A DNA stretch of 64,000 nucleotides from Gordonia sp. SID5947 (GTDB lineage: Bacteria; Actinomycetota; Actinomycetes; Mycobacteriales; Mycobacteriaceae): assembly GCF_009862785.1 (NCBI RefSeq), contig NZ_WWHU01000001.1, positions 4,154,001-4,218,000 of the forward strand. The letters are read 5' to 3'. Shown piece by piece: positions 1-8,940 of this stretch. The notes under the pieces are model-generated. The model saw only the letters and a program-made list of their open reading frames with translations. It was not told the origin of the DNA and did no database searches. Made by a program: the position numbers and the translations under genes. How positions within the stretch are numbered: the stretch's first letter is position 1; the number at the start of each line of letters is the position of its first letter.

Positions 1-525
1 ATACCGACCGGCATCCTCGCCGCGCGTAACCGATACGTCTCCGCAGTCGTGCGTCCGATACTCGACCTGATGCAGACGCTCCCGGGTCTGGTCTACCTGG
101 TTCCGGTGATCATCATCTTCGGCATCGGGCCGACGCCCGGCGTCGTCGCGACGATCATCTTCGCGATGCCACCGGGCATCCGCTTCACCGAGTTGGGGAT
201 CCGCCAGGTGGATGCGGAAGTGGTCGAGGCGGGCCAGGCGTTCGGATCGAGCCCTGGCCGGATCCTGCGGCAGATCCAGATCCCGCTCGCGATGCCCACG
301 ATCATGGCGGGCGTCAACCAGGTCATCATGCTGGCGCTGTCGATGGTGGTGATCGCCGGATTCGCGGGCGCAGGTGGACTCGGTGGCCAGGTCAACGAAT
401 CTCTGCAGACCCTGAACCTGGCGTTGGGAGTCGAAGCCGGCCTGTCGGTGGTGATCATCGCCGTCTACATGGACCGACTGAGTTCGGCGATCGGAAATCG
501 CGGCCGGTTGGCGAACGCACAGTGA
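1..525 (+). CDS. Glycine betaine/proline-type ABC transporter permease (5' end outside window)
   Basis: The reading frame is open from the first base, so the N-terminus is missing; about 174 residues are visible. It is an inner-membrane permease of the ProW/OpuAB type. Visible hydrophobic segments include YLVPVIIIFGIG and a C-terminal GLSVVIIAVYMDRL. The EAA loop that contacts the ATPase is clear (EAGQAFGSSPGRILRQIQIP), followed by LAMPTIMAGVNQ, as in compatible-solute permeases. The lipoprotein receptor gene starts 43 nt downstream, so both are probably in one operon with an ATPase gene upstream of the window. The substrate is inferred from family and neighbours. Confidence 0.9.
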   Translation: MPTGILAARNRYVSAVVRPILDLMQTLPGLVYLVPVIIIFGIGPTPGVVATIIFAMPPGIRFTELGIRQVDAEVVEAGQAFGSSPGRILRQIQIPLAMPTIMAGVNQVIMLALSMVVIAGFAGAGGLGGQVNESLQTLNLALGVEAGLSVVIIAVYMDRLSSAIGNRGRLANAQ

Positions 526-568
526 TGCGGCCCCAGACATTTCGCGGCGTGAAAGAGGTAGGAACGAG

Positions 569-1564
569 ATGAAGAGAAGGTTGGGTGTCCTCGCGGCAGT
601 CGTGACCGTCGGTGCCCTGGTGCTCGCCGGCTGTGGAGCGAAGAACACCAACGCCGAGTCCGAAGCCGTCGGCAACGCCGGTACCTCCGACGCCGTGAGC
701 AAGTACGCGAACTGCTCGCTCACCGAGGGGGCCTCCGACGCCACGAATCTCGATGTCGGGGGCGGTGACAAGACCATCACCATCGCCGCGTTCAGCGGAT
801 GGGATGAGTCGACGGCAACGGCATACCTGATGAAGAACATCCTCAACAAGAACGGCTACACCGCTGACGTCAAGACTCTCGACGCCGCGGCCGGTTTCAC
901 CGCGGCCACCAAGGGTGACGTCGACGTGATCACCGACGTGTGGCTGCCGGTGACACATGAGACCTACATCAAGCAATACGGTGACCAATTGGAGCCGCTC
1001 GGATGCTGGTACGACAGCGCGCGCCTGACCATCGCGGTCAACAGCTCGTCGCCTGCCAAGTCCATCGCCGACCTCAAGAACATGGGCGCTGACTACAACA
1101 ACACGCTCGTCGGTATCGAGCCGGGTGCCGGCGAGACCGGGGTGGTCCAGAACACGATGATCCCCGCCTACGGTCTGCAGAACATGACCTTCCGGACGTC
1201 GTCGACGTCGGCGATGCTCGCGTCGATCAAGAAGGCGGAGGCCGAGAAATCCAATGTGGCGGTGACGTTGTGGAAACCGCACTGGGCGTACGCGGCCTTC
1301 GACATCCGTGACCTGGAGGATCCGAAGGGCGCGATGGGCGGCAAAGAGGGAATCTGGAACTTCGCCACCAAGGGCTTCGGCGAGTCGAATCCGAAAGCGG
1401 CCCAGCTGCTGAAGAACCTCGTGGTTCCCGACGAGGAACTCTCCGATCTGGAGAACCTCATCACGCAGAAGTATCAGGGCACCAACCCGGATGCCGCGGT
1501 AGACGAGTGGCTCGCGACCCACCCGGACTTCGCGAACCAGCTGCAGACGGGCGAGCTCGAGTAG
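569..1564 (+). CDS. Glycine betaine ABC transporter substrate-binding lipoprotein
   Basis: 331 residues. The N-terminus MKRRLGVLAA is followed by a hydrophobic stretch and the lipobox LAGC with the lipidated Cys at residue 22, so the protein should be anchored outside the membrane. The body matches the OpuAC/ProX-type family: ITIAAFSGWDESTATAYLMK near the start, the VDVITDVWLPVTHETY segment, then VTLWKPHWAYAAFDIRDLED, which carries the tryptophans and aromatic residues that in this family form the cage for quaternary-ammonium ligands. An AGG-containing ribosome site lies before ATG 569. It is the receptor for the permease upstream; ectoine hydroxylase follows, giving an osmoprotection context. 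Confidence 0.9.
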   Translation: MKRRLGVLAAVVTVGALVLAGCGAKNTNAESEAVGNAGTSDAVSKYANCSLTEGASDATNLDVGGGDKTITIAAFSGWDESTATAYLMKNILNKNGYTADVKTLDAAAGFTAATKGDVDVITDVWLPVTHETYIKQYGDQLEPLGCWYDSARLTIAVNSSSPAKSIADLKNMGADYNNTLVGIEPGAGETGVVQNTMIPAYGLQNMTFRTSSTSAMLASIKKAEAEKSNVAVTLWKPHWAYAAFDIRDLEDPKGAMGGKEGIWNFATKGFGESNPKAAQLLKNLVVPDEELSDLENLITQKYQGTNPDAAVDEWLATHPDFANQLQTGELE

Positions 1565-1777
1565 CACTTCGCACGTCACACTCCGACCAGTGCCTGCGCG
1601 GCACCGACGAGGTCCTCGAGACCGGCGCCGGTGCCGCGCATTCGTCTGCGCTGCGATACGCAGCAGGTTTGCTTAGGCTGTCCGATCCGAGTAAGTCTCA
1701 GGTGGGCGCCCATCGGGCGTATGACAAGTCAACATCCGGCCATAGATGCCTATTGAGGGAAAGGATCAAACTAGATC

Positions 1778-2665
1778 GTGGTAACTCAAACAGCAACTCG
1801 CTCTGTCGATGTGTATCGCACACGCCTGTCGGAGCACAGTCAGATCGAGCCCCGACCTCATCCGGTGGTCTGGGCGGACATGAACGCCCCCGGCCCCCTG
1901 TCGGGTCCAGAGCTCCGACGATACGACGAGCGCGGATATCACACCGCTTCGTCGGTGATCAGTGACGACGACATCGCGCGCTGTCTCGATGACGTGCACG
2001 CGGTCACCGATCGTCTCGGGGAGGACGATCGGGTGATCCGCGAGTCCACGAGCGGAGACGTCCGGTCCCTGTTCGCGGTGCACCAGCTCAGTGATGTGGT
2101 CGCCGAGATCTGTGCACGTGACGAGATCGTCGGTGTCGCAAGACAAATACTCGGCGACGACGTCTACGTCCATCAGAGTCGGGTGAATCTCAAGCCGGGC
2201 TTCGCGGGTGGGCCGTTCTATTGGCACTCCGACTTCGAGACGTGGCACGCCGAGGACGGGATGCCTGCCCCACGGGCGCTCAGTGTCTCGATTGCGTTGA
2301 CGCCCAACCACTCCTACAACGGGGCGTTGATGATCGTGCCCGGATCGCACAAGCGATTCGTCAGTTGTGTCGGCGAGACCCCTGACGGCTACCACGAGGA
2401 GTCGCTGGTGTCCTACCGTCCGCCGTTCGGGACGCCGGAGGAGAGTGACGTCACCGAACTCGCCGACGAGTTCGGCATCGACACGATCACCGGGCCGGCC
2501 GGTTCGGCGCTCTACTTCGACTCCAATTGCATGCACGCGTCGTCGGGCAACATCACGCCCTACCCGAGGAGCAACCTCTTCGTGGTCTTCAACGCGAAAT
2601 CAAATGCCCTGCGGGAGCCGTTCGGCGCCCCGCAACCGCGACCGGACCATCTGGCGCACAGGTGA
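1778..2665 (+). CDS. ectD: Ectoine hydroxylase (Fe(II)/2-oxoglutarate-dependent)
   Basis: 295 residues, the usual EctD length. It converts ectoine to 5-hydroxyectoine with O2 and 2-oxoglutarate. The family signature FYWHSDFETWHAEDG is intact. Iron ligands are predicted as H150 and D152 in that motif and H253 in CMHASSGN. The GTG start at 1778 is preceded by the purine-rich GAGGGAAAGGA. No ectABC genes are visible: upstream is the betaine receptor (213 nt away), downstream a MarR regulator. Either ectABC is elsewhere or the cell hydroxylates imported ectoine. Confidence 0.93.
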   Translation: MVTQTATRSVDVYRTRLSEHSQIEPRPHPVVWADMNAPGPLSGPELRRYDERGYHTASSVISDDDIARCLDDVHAVTDRLGEDDRVIRESTSGDVRSLFAVHQLSDVVAEICARDEIVGVARQILGDDVYVHQSRVNLKPGFAGGPFYWHSDFETWHAEDGMPAPRALSVSIALTPNHSYNGALMIVPGSHKRFVSCVGETPDGYHEESLVSYRPPFGTPEESDVTELADEFGIDTITGPAGSALYFDSNCMHASSGNITPYPRSNLFVVFNAKSNALREPFGAPQPRPDHLAHR

Positions 2666-2777
2666 TCTGACCGGACGTCGAGGAGGGGTGGTCGCTGTGG
2701 CGGCCGCCCCTCGACGTCTCGGCAGCGCCGTAAAGGAAACCTGTGCAGCGTCGTCGCGGGACGAATAGAGTGGTCAC

Positions 2778-3236
2778 GTGTCCGCTGCGTTCGCATCCCC
2801 AGACGATTCGGACGGGACTGTCGCCGAGACCGCTGACGTACTGTACGCACTGATGGCGGACTTCGTGCGTCAGCGGCCGCGCGACATGAGCATGACGTCC
2901 GCGGCCACGCTCACCGCACTCCGCCAGCGCGGCCCGCAACGTATCACCGCCCTCGCCGCCTCCCAGGGCGTCGCGCAACCGTCGATGACCTCGTTGATCG
3001 CCTCGCTCGAGAAGTCGGGTCTCGTCCGGCGCCGAGATGATCCGGCCGACCGGCGTGCCAGTCTGATCGAGCTCACCGCAGCGGGTCAGGAATACATCGT
3101 GGACCGTCGACGGCAGGTGACCGATCGGATCGGTGAGCACATCGAGAGCCTCCCGACCGATCAGCGCTCGGCACTCGCCGCAGCTCTCTCGGCGCTGCGT
3201 GGGCTCGAGGAACTCGCGGCCGCAGACGTGCCGTGA
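2778..3236 (+). CDS. MarR family transcriptional regulator
   Basis: 152 residues with a winged helix-turn-helix in the centre: ITALAASQGVAQPSMTSLIA is the recognition region and RRRDDPADRRASLIELTAAG is the wing typical of MarR proteins. The GTG start at 2778 follows the EctD stop by 112 nt. Ligand and targets cannot be read from sequence; it may act on neighbouring genes or itself. Confidence 0.85.
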   Translation: MSAAFASPDDSDGTVAETADVLYALMADFVRQRPRDMSMTSAATLTALRQRGPQRITALAASQGVAQPSMTSLIASLEKSGLVRRRDDPADRRASLIELTAAGQEYIVDRRRQVTDRIGEHIESLPTDQRSALAAALSALRGLEELAAADVP

Positions 3237-3278
3237 ACGCCGGCTGGATGTCGCGGGACGTTGGCGATCTCCGCGGCG

Positions 3279-3297
3279 CATATGTATCCTACATATG
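3279..3297. promoter_or_regulatory. Palindromic operator upstream of the second MarR-type gene
   Basis: CATATGTA and TACATATG form a perfect 8-bp inverted repeat around TCC, an AT-rich island in GC-rich DNA, 61 nt before ATG 3359. Size and place fit an autoregulatory MarR operator; binding is inferred. Confidence 0.55.
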
Positions 3298-3358
3298 TAT
3301 GGTGCACACGCGATTTCATGCGTAGATTGTCCGATATCACGGAGGGAAGGTCGGAGAC

Positions 3359-3847
3359 ATGTCAGGTGCTGGTGACGCATCGTTCTGGCCGTCGCCCGTC
3401 CATCGTGACCTGGCCGAGGAGCTCCTGCGGATGGGGCGCCGCAAGACCAATGTCGTTCCGGGCACACGGCTGGAGGCATCTGCGTTCGCGATCCTCTGGG
3501 TGCTCTCCGATGACCGGCCGCGCACTCTGCGGGAACTCAGTGAAGAACTCGATCTCGAGCAGTCGACGGTCAACCGGCAGGTCAACGCCGCCATCAAACA
3601 CGGTTATCTCGAGCGCTTCGAGGTCGAAGGGCAGATCAGCCGGCTGATCCGACCGACCGCCGACGGCCTCGAGGCCTTCGAACACGACGGGATGCGACGC
3701 GCCGACCGCCTGATCAGGGTCTTCGCCGACCTCGCTCCCGGCTCGCCGGAATCTCTCCTCCACGAACTTCGTGCCTTCAACGACGCCTACGAACGAACCA
3801 CCGCGCGGCAGGACGAGCAGCAGGGCGCGCGCCAGCACGCGCACTGA
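3359..3847 (+). CDS. MarR family winged-helix regulator
   Basis: 162 residues. The helix-turn-helix is TLRELSEELDLEQSTVNRQV and the wing is near FEVEGQISRLIRPTADG. The ATG at 3359 has a strong site, GGAGGGAAGG. A palindrome sits directly upstream. It ends 14 nt before the SDR gene and probably shares its transcript, so it may control that reductase. It differs from the preceding MarR gene, so this is not a recent duplication. Confidence 0.8.
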   Translation: MSGAGDASFWPSPVHRDLAEELLRMGRRKTNVVPGTRLEASAFAILWVLSDDRPRTLRELSEELDLEQSTVNRQVNAAIKHGYLERFEVEGQISRLIRPTADGLEAFEHDGMRRADRLIRVFADLAPGSPESLLHELRAFNDAYERTTARQDEQQGARQHAH

Positions 3848-3861
3848 GTACGAGGGAGCTC

Positions 3862-4722
3862 ATGGGGACATTTGTGGTGACCGGTGCTGCATCAGGCATC
3901 GGCAAGGCGTGTGCCGAGCGCCTACGGGCGGCGGGGGAGACGGTGATCGGCGTCGACGTGCGGGATGGCGAAGTGGTCGCCGATCTGTCGAATCCGGAGG
4001 GCCGTCGAGCAGCGATCGCAGAGGTCGCGGCCTTGGCGGGCGGGCGGCTCGACGGCGCGGTCATGGCGGCCGGGATCGGCCCCGGCGCGGATCGCGAGCG
4101 GATGATCGCCGAGGTCAATGTCCTCGGAGTCACCGAACTCCTCGACGCCTGGCAGGCGGCGTTCGCCGCAGCCGGTGACGCCCGGGTGGTGGTCTTCGGT
4201 TCGAACTCGACGACGACCACGCCGATGGTCCCGCGCCGCGCCGTCCGCCGATTGGTCGCAGGCGAACTCGACGCGGCGGTGAAACAGATCCGCCGCCGGA
4301 GAGGTGTGTCGGGCCCGGTCGCATATGCGGCGTCGAAGATCGCGGTGACGCATTGGTGCCGGGCGCGGGCGGTGACCGACGACTGGGCCGGCTCGGGTAT
4401 CCGCCTGAACGTGCTCGCCCCCGGTCCGGTGCTGACGCCCCTGCTGCGATCTCAGCTCGAGAGCAGTACCGGATCGCAGGTTCGGGCGTTTCCGCTGCCG
4501 AGCCGTCGGTTCGGAACCGCCGAGCAGATCTCCGACTGGGTCATGACGATGCTGTCGCCGGCTGCGGACTTCCTGGTGGGGAGCGTGATCGTCGTCGACG
4601 GCGGCACCGACGCACTCATCCGTCCGCGCGATTGGCCACGGCCGCTACCGTTGCAATCGGTTCCACGTCTCCTGTGGGCCATGTACCGGGCGCCGCGCGA
4701 GGGCCGGGTCGCCCAGTATTGA
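3862..4722 (+). CDS. SDR family NAD(P)-dependent oxidoreductase
   Basis: 286 residues, cytosolic. The nucleotide motif TGAASGIG is at residues 7-14 and the catalytic pair YAASK at Y155/K159; the usual serine position falls in the GSNSTTT segment. The C-terminal GSVIVVDGGTDALI is the common SDR ending, followed by a short extra tail. An insertion before the YAASK motif (VPRRAVRRLVAGELDAAVKQ) resembles SDRs of the 3-alpha-hydroxysteroid dehydrogenase type; the substrate is not determined. It lies between a MarR gene and a SnoaL-like gene on one strand. Confidence 0.85.
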   Translation: MGTFVVTGAASGIGKACAERLRAAGETVIGVDVRDGEVVADLSNPEGRRAAIAEVAALAGGRLDGAVMAAGIGPGADRERMIAEVNVLGVTELLDAWQAAFAAAGDARVVVFGSNSTTTTPMVPRRAVRRLVAGELDAAVKQIRRRRGVSGPVAYAASKIAVTHWCRARAVTDDWAGSGIRLNVLAPGPVLTPLLRSQLESSTGSQVRAFPLPSRRFGTAEQISDWVMTMLSPAADFLVGSVIVVDGGTDALIRPRDWPRPLPLQSVPRLLWAMYRAPREGRVAQY

Positions 4723-4773
4723 CGTCACGGCCGCGCTCGCGACAGCCCGACCGACCGATCGAGAGGATCTGAG

Positions 4774-5184
4774 ATGCCGAGTTTCCGTGAGGCGATCGAC
4801 GCCCGCGACCTGGACGCTGTGGAGGCGATGCTCGCCGACGACGTGGTGTTCCGCAGTCCCGTCGCGTTCACACCCTACGAGGGCAAGGCCATCACATCGG
4901 CGATCCTGCGCGCCGTCGTCGAGGTGTTCGAGGATTTCCGCTACGTGCGTGAGATCGGTGCCGCCGACTCGGTCGACCATGCCTTGATGTTCGAGGCGAA
5001 GGTCGACGGGCTGGCGATCACGGGGTGTGACTTCCTGCGTTTCGACGACGACGGGAAGATCGTCGACTTCATGGTGATGGTGCGTCCGCTCCGGGCGGCC
5101 GAGGCGCTTGCTCGTGAGATGGGAGCGCGTTTCGAGGACATCGCGAAAACCGCTGCGGCCGGCGGGGCCTCACACCCGGCATGA
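4774..5184 (+). CDS. SnoaL/NTF2-like fold protein
   Basis: 136 residues. It starts MPSFREAIDARDLDAVEAML and contains FDDDGKIVDFMVMVRPL, the typical alpha+beta cone of SnoaL/ketosteroid-isomerase-like proteins. A GAGAGGATC ribosome site precedes ATG 4774. It follows the SDR gene by 51 nt and probably shares its transcript. The fold call is firm; the reaction is unknown. Confidence 0.8.
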   Translation: MPSFREAIDARDLDAVEAMLADDVVFRSPVAFTPYEGKAITSAILRAVVEVFEDFRYVREIGAADSVDHALMFEAKVDGLAITGCDFLRFDDDGKIVDFMVMVRPLRAAEALAREMGARFEDIAKTAAAGGASHPA

Positions 5185-5202
5185 CAGTTCACCGTCTGGT
5201 CG

Positions 5203-5979
5203 TCAGGGCAGGGTGGTGAAGTCCGGGGCGCGCCCCTCGGCGAAGGCGGTGAGGGCTTCGGTATTGGCGGGGCCGCCCATCAACTCGGCGAACGCCGCGT
5301 TCTCGCGGTCGCGGGCCGCATCGATCTGCGCGCGGATGGGTTCGTTCATCGTCCGCTTCACCGCGATCAGGCTGGAGATCGGCTGCCGCGCAAGCTGTTC
5401 GGCATGTGTCGTCGCGACGTCGAGCAGCTCGGCCGGCTCGCACAGGCGCCACGCCAGACCGATGTCGACCGCCTGCTCGGCGGAGATCCACTCCGAGGAC
5501 ATCAGCAGCCATGCCGCTTCCTGTCGGCCGAGCAGACGCGGCAGGAGATACGACGACGCCGCCTCGGGTGCGACACCGAGGCTGGTGAACGGGCACTTGA
5601 ACCGCGCAGCGGTCGACACGAATGCCAGGTCGGCGAAGCCGAGGATGGTGGTTCCCAAACCCAACCCGAGTCCGTTGACCGCGCAGATCAACGGTTTGGG
5701 AAAGGCCACGAGGGCGTCGATCAGACCGGGGAATCCGTATCGTCCGGGCACGAAGTCCGGATCACCGACCCGCTGCGCCATCTCCTTGAGATCCGTTCCG
5801 GCGGTGAAGGCCCGGCCGTTTCCGGTCAGGAGTACGACGGCGACGTCGGGGTCGTCGGCGGCGTCGATCAGCGCCTGCGCGGTGGCGTCATAGAGCGCCT
5901 CGTCGAACGCATTCAGGGCATCGGGCCGGTTGAACGTGAGGGTACGTACGCGATTGTGGGTCTCGATCAACAGTTTCAT
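5203..5979 (-). CDS. Enoyl-CoA hydratase/isomerase family protein
   Basis: 258 residues from ATG 5979, chosen because GAAGG lies just upstream and MKLLIETHNRVRTLTFNRPD is the usual crotonase start; an in-frame start exists upstream at 6030. Oxyanion-hole segments are AFTAGTDLKEM and NGLGLGLGTTI. The position of the first catalytic Glu of classical hydratases is not occupied by Glu, while SLGVAPEAASSYLLP follows, so the activity may be isomerase-like. It converges with the SnoaL-like gene, 18 nt apart. Confidence 0.85.
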   Translation of the reverse strand: MKLLIETHNRVRTLTFNRPDALNAFDEALYDATAQALIDAADDPDVAVVLLTGNGRAFTAGTDLKEMAQRVGDPDFVPGRYGFPGLIDALVAFPKPLICAVNGLGLGLGTTILGFADLAFVSTAARFKCPFTSLGVAPEAASSYLLPRLLGRQEAAWLLMSSEWISAEQAVDIGLAWRLCEPAELLDVATTHAEQLARQPISSLIAVKRTMNEPIRAQIDAARDRENAAFAELMGGPANTEALTAFAEGRAPDFTTLP

Positions 5980-6103
5980 CGGCCAGCCTTCGGGAGCGAT
6001 ACCAATCTCATGGTCGCATCGTAGCCACACCGTGTCGGCTTCGGCCGCGTCGGTATCCGACCACCGGGTGCGTCGCGTGCGTGCGAAGCGGGATGGCGCC
6101 CGG

Positions 6104-7513
6104 TCATCGGCGGTACACGACCGTCCCGCCGACGACGGTGGCGGCCACTTCGACGGCGGACGGTCCGTGCCGGACGTCCTCGGGTGCGCCGCGGACGATC
6201 ATGAGGTCTGCGACCGCGCCGGGTGTGATGGTACGGGCGGTTGTGGGGTGTTCCGGTGTGCCGCAGAATAATCCGAGCGCGACGGTGGGCGAAACAGTCT
6301 CGAGTGGTGCGCGGCCGGAGTGGTCGGTCATGGCGGCTTGGATCGCCGTCCACGGGTCGTAGCCGCCGAAAGGTGCATCTGTGCCGGCCGCGACGTGAAC
6401 ACCCGCGACCAGCAGGCTGCCGAGCCGCCAGAGATCGGGCTGGTCGGCGGCTGGTACCTCGGCCCGATACTGCTCGGCCCGCTCCAGTGGGAAATTCGGC
6501 TGGGTGATGACGGGTGTCGAGTGATCGCGCAGCCAGCCGAAACAATCCTCGGGGATGATGGCGCCGTGTTCGATCCGGTCACCGGCCAGTACGCCTGCGT
6601 CGTCCAGCGCCGTCATCGTGGCGATGAGTTGGAGGCGGGTGACGCAGTGCACGGCAACGGATTTCCCCGATCGGTGCGCTGTCGCGATGGTGGCGGTCAA
6701 TGCGGGCAGGGTCGGCAGGTTGTCGTCATCGAGGAGGATCTTTGTGGGGCCGAGGGTGAATCGTTGTGCCGCAACGGAGTCAGGCGAGGCGGGCGGCCGG
6801 ATGTCGGGGCCGCTCATGCAGTGGATGCGCTGCACGACGTCGCCCGAATACACTGCCGAGGCGAGGTCGTCGACCGATGCCTGCGTGAGGCCGGGGGTGG
6901 CCTCGGTGAACCCGGTGACACCGCGCGTGGCCGCACGACGGCTCATCGCCGCGAGGTCCGGCGGCGACGGCGCGACGTCACCGATCCTGGTGCCGAGCCA
7001 GGAATCCATCCGCCACAGGCGGCCGGTGGGATGACCTGCGGCGTCGCGTTCCACGCCGGGCATTGTGCAGTCCTCGGCGCCCACGAGCCGGCAGGCCGCG
7101 CTGTTGAGCATCCACATGGCGCCGGTGCGGTGCTGAATCCGGACGGGGCGGCCCGGCACGATGGCGTCGAGGACGTCGCGGGTGAGGGGACCGGCCACCG
7201 ACTCGTGGTAGCCGACTGCTCGCAGCCATTCGCCGTGCGGCACAGTCGTGTCCGCAGAACGTAGGGCGGCTCGGAGATCGCCGGCGGATCGCGTTTCCGG
7301 CGGCCCCACCCGGATCGAGTCTGCAGTGGCGGCGAGCGCACGTAGATGGATGTGGTGGTCGTGCAGTCCCGGCATCACCCGGCATCCGGTGGCATCGATG
7401 TCCGGTTCACGCGAACCCCGAGGGAGGTGGTTTCCGATCTCGCTGATGCGTCCATCGTCGCAGCGGATGTCGACGACCTCGCCACCGGTGGCGGTGGCGT
7501 TGCGGATCAGCAC
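6104..7513 (-). CDS. Amidohydrolase family protein (YtcJ-like)
   Basis: 469 residues. The metal motif HDHHIHL follows CRVMPGL at about residue 50; further candidate ligands are VAVHCVT, RIEHGAI and AAGTDAPF, which together give the zinc/iron site of the urease-amidohydrolase superfamily. The C-terminus ADLMIVRGAPEDVRHGPSAV rebuilds the small beta-sandwich domain. It overlaps the CoA-transferase gene by 7 nt, implying co-translation. Substrate unknown; YtcJ-type enzymes hydrolyse N-substituted amides. Confidence 0.85.
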   Translation of the reverse strand: MLIRNATATGGEVVDIRCDDGRISEIGNHLPRGSREPDIDATGCRVMPGLHDHHIHLRALAATADSIRVGPPETRSAGDLRAALRSADTTVPHGEWLRAVGYHESVAGPLTRDVLDAIVPGRPVRIQHRTGAMWMLNSAACRLVGAEDCTMPGVERDAAGHPTGRLWRMDSWLGTRIGDVAPSPPDLAAMSRRAATRGVTGFTEATPGLTQASVDDLASAVYSGDVVQRIHCMSGPDIRPPASPDSVAAQRFTLGPTKILLDDDNLPTLPALTATIATAHRSGKSVAVHCVTRLQLIATMTALDDAGVLAGDRIEHGAIIPEDCFGWLRDHSTPVITQPNFPLERAEQYRAEVPAADQPDLWRLGSLLVAGVHVAAGTDAPFGGYDPWTAIQAAMTDHSGRAPLETVSPTVALGLFCGTPEHPTTARTITPGAVADLMIVRGAPEDVRHGPSAVEVAATVVGGTVVYRR

Positions 7514-8847
7514 GTGAGGCCCGTCGCCGACGGCGCGACGACGGGCCGGGTCCGCCGGTCACGCGAACATTCGACCACCCAGCCCGCAGAGCCGGTGTGG
7601 ACGGCATGTGCTCCGGGACAATCGAGTTCGGCAGCGATGAACGAAGCGGCGGTGTCCGTCATCGACAGATCGATCAGGACGCCGCCACCTGCTTCGACTG
7701 CCGCGGTGGTCGCGAGTGCCGCCATGATCCCCGAGAGCGGATCGGCGATCGCATCCGCACAGAACACCGGTTGATCGCCGGACCAGCCGACGAGGCCCCC
7801 GCCCACCGCGGCGTCGTCACCGAAGTTCACCTGCATGGGCCGGGACCGGCCGCCGCCGGTGATGCTCACCCAGATCTTCCCCGGTCGGTGCGACAGTCGA
7901 TCAGGTGACAGGCCGAGCCGGTCGAGGGCCCGCGGCCGGGATGCCTCGATGACGATGTCGGCATCATCGATCAAGTGCGCCAGTTGGTCTCGTCCGTCGG
8001 CGGAGGTGAAATCGACCGCGCGGGATTCCTGGCCGCGATGCAACCAGTCGAAGAAGTCCGGGTCACCGATCCGGGCGCCGTCGGGGCGACCGGTGCTCTC
8101 GACCTTGATGACCCGGGCGCCCGCCCGGCTCAGGACGGCACCACACAGCGGTCCTGCCCAGAGGGATGACAGATCGACAACCGTGGCGCCGTGCAGCGCG
8201 AGGCCGGTTGTGGGAGAGGCGATGTCGGTCACCCGGAACGGGAGTGGCGTCCGATCGGCATCGGCGACGGATGGTCCGAGCACCGCGGCGGCGACACCCA
8301 GCAGCTGTGCCTGGTCGACGACGGCGGCGGCGGGGGTACGGCCGGCGAACATCTCGAGGTCACGCCATGGATCGTCGGTTCCCCGATCGCCGATGATGGC
8401 CGGTACCGATGCCACATCGTCGGGCCGGCACAGTGAGATCGCGATCCATCGGTCCGCCGCGCGGATCAGTCTGGCCATGCCGCCTGCGGAGATCTGACCG
8501 TTCCGCCGCAACCCGCGAAGTGCGGCTCGCGCACCGACGACGGCCTCGGGGTGGAGGTGGACGGCGTGGCCGACGATGCCGGTGAGACGGGCGAGTTCGG
8601 TCAGCGCGGCGTCGAGGACCGCGTATGCCGTGGCAGGCGAGATGGACGGGGCCGTCGAGGGAAATCCGGTCAGCGCCATGCCCCCACCGGCCGCCCACCG
8701 CAGCACGGCGCACTCGGCCGACGGGCGATCACCGCTCTCGTCGGTGCGCTGCGATCTGTACGGCCACCATCTGTCCAGCCATCCCGAGACGACCGCTGAC
8801 GGCAGGCGCGACCGGGTGGGCCAGCGGTCCTCATATCCGGTCGTCAC
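7507..8847 (-). CDS. CaiB/BaiF (family III) CoA-transferase
   Basis: 446 residues from GTG 8847, chosen because AGGAGA lies 7 nt before it; the frame opens further upstream at 8889. The C-terminal half carries the family core: VVDLSSLWAGPLCGAVLSRA, then VDFTSADGRDQLAHLIDDAD and SRPRALDRLGLSPDRL. The N-terminal half is divergent. It moves CoA between acyl donors and acids. It is translationally coupled to the amidohydrolase, suggesting that the hydrolysed acid is then activated as a CoA ester; that pathway is inference. Confidence 0.85.
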   Translation of the reverse strand: MTTGYEDRWPTRSRLPSAVVSGWLDRWWPYRSQRTDESGDRPSAECAVLRWAAGGGMALTGFPSTAPSISPATAYAVLDAALTELARLTGIVGHAVHLHPEAVVGARAALRGLRRNGQISAGGMARLIRAADRWIAISLCRPDDVASVPAIIGDRGTDDPWRDLEMFAGRTPAAAVVDQAQLLGVAAAVLGPSVADADRTPLPFRVTDIASPTTGLALHGATVVDLSSLWAGPLCGAVLSRAGARVIKVESTGRPDGARIGDPDFFDWLHRGQESRAVDFTSADGRDQLAHLIDDADIVIEASRPRALDRLGLSPDRLSHRPGKIWVSITGGGRSRPMQVNFGDDAAVGGGLVGWSGDQPVFCADAIADPLSGIMAALATTAAVEAGGGVLIDLSMTDTAASFIAAELDCPGAHAVHTGSAGWVVECSRDRRTRPVVAPSATGLTC

Positions 8848-8940
8848 GCCGATTCTCCTCGTCTGGTGCCTCGAGTGGCAGTCGGCCATCGCTCGCCAGT
8901 CTATGGCGCAGGCGCCGCCACCTGGTCGGCCCCGCCGGAC

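Noticed and set aside
455..1579. 374-codon minus-strand frame opposite the betaine-binding lipoprotein
   Set aside because: Mirror of a clear gene; its translation is Arg/Val/Gly-rich with no motif, as expected of antisense frames in GC-rich DNA.
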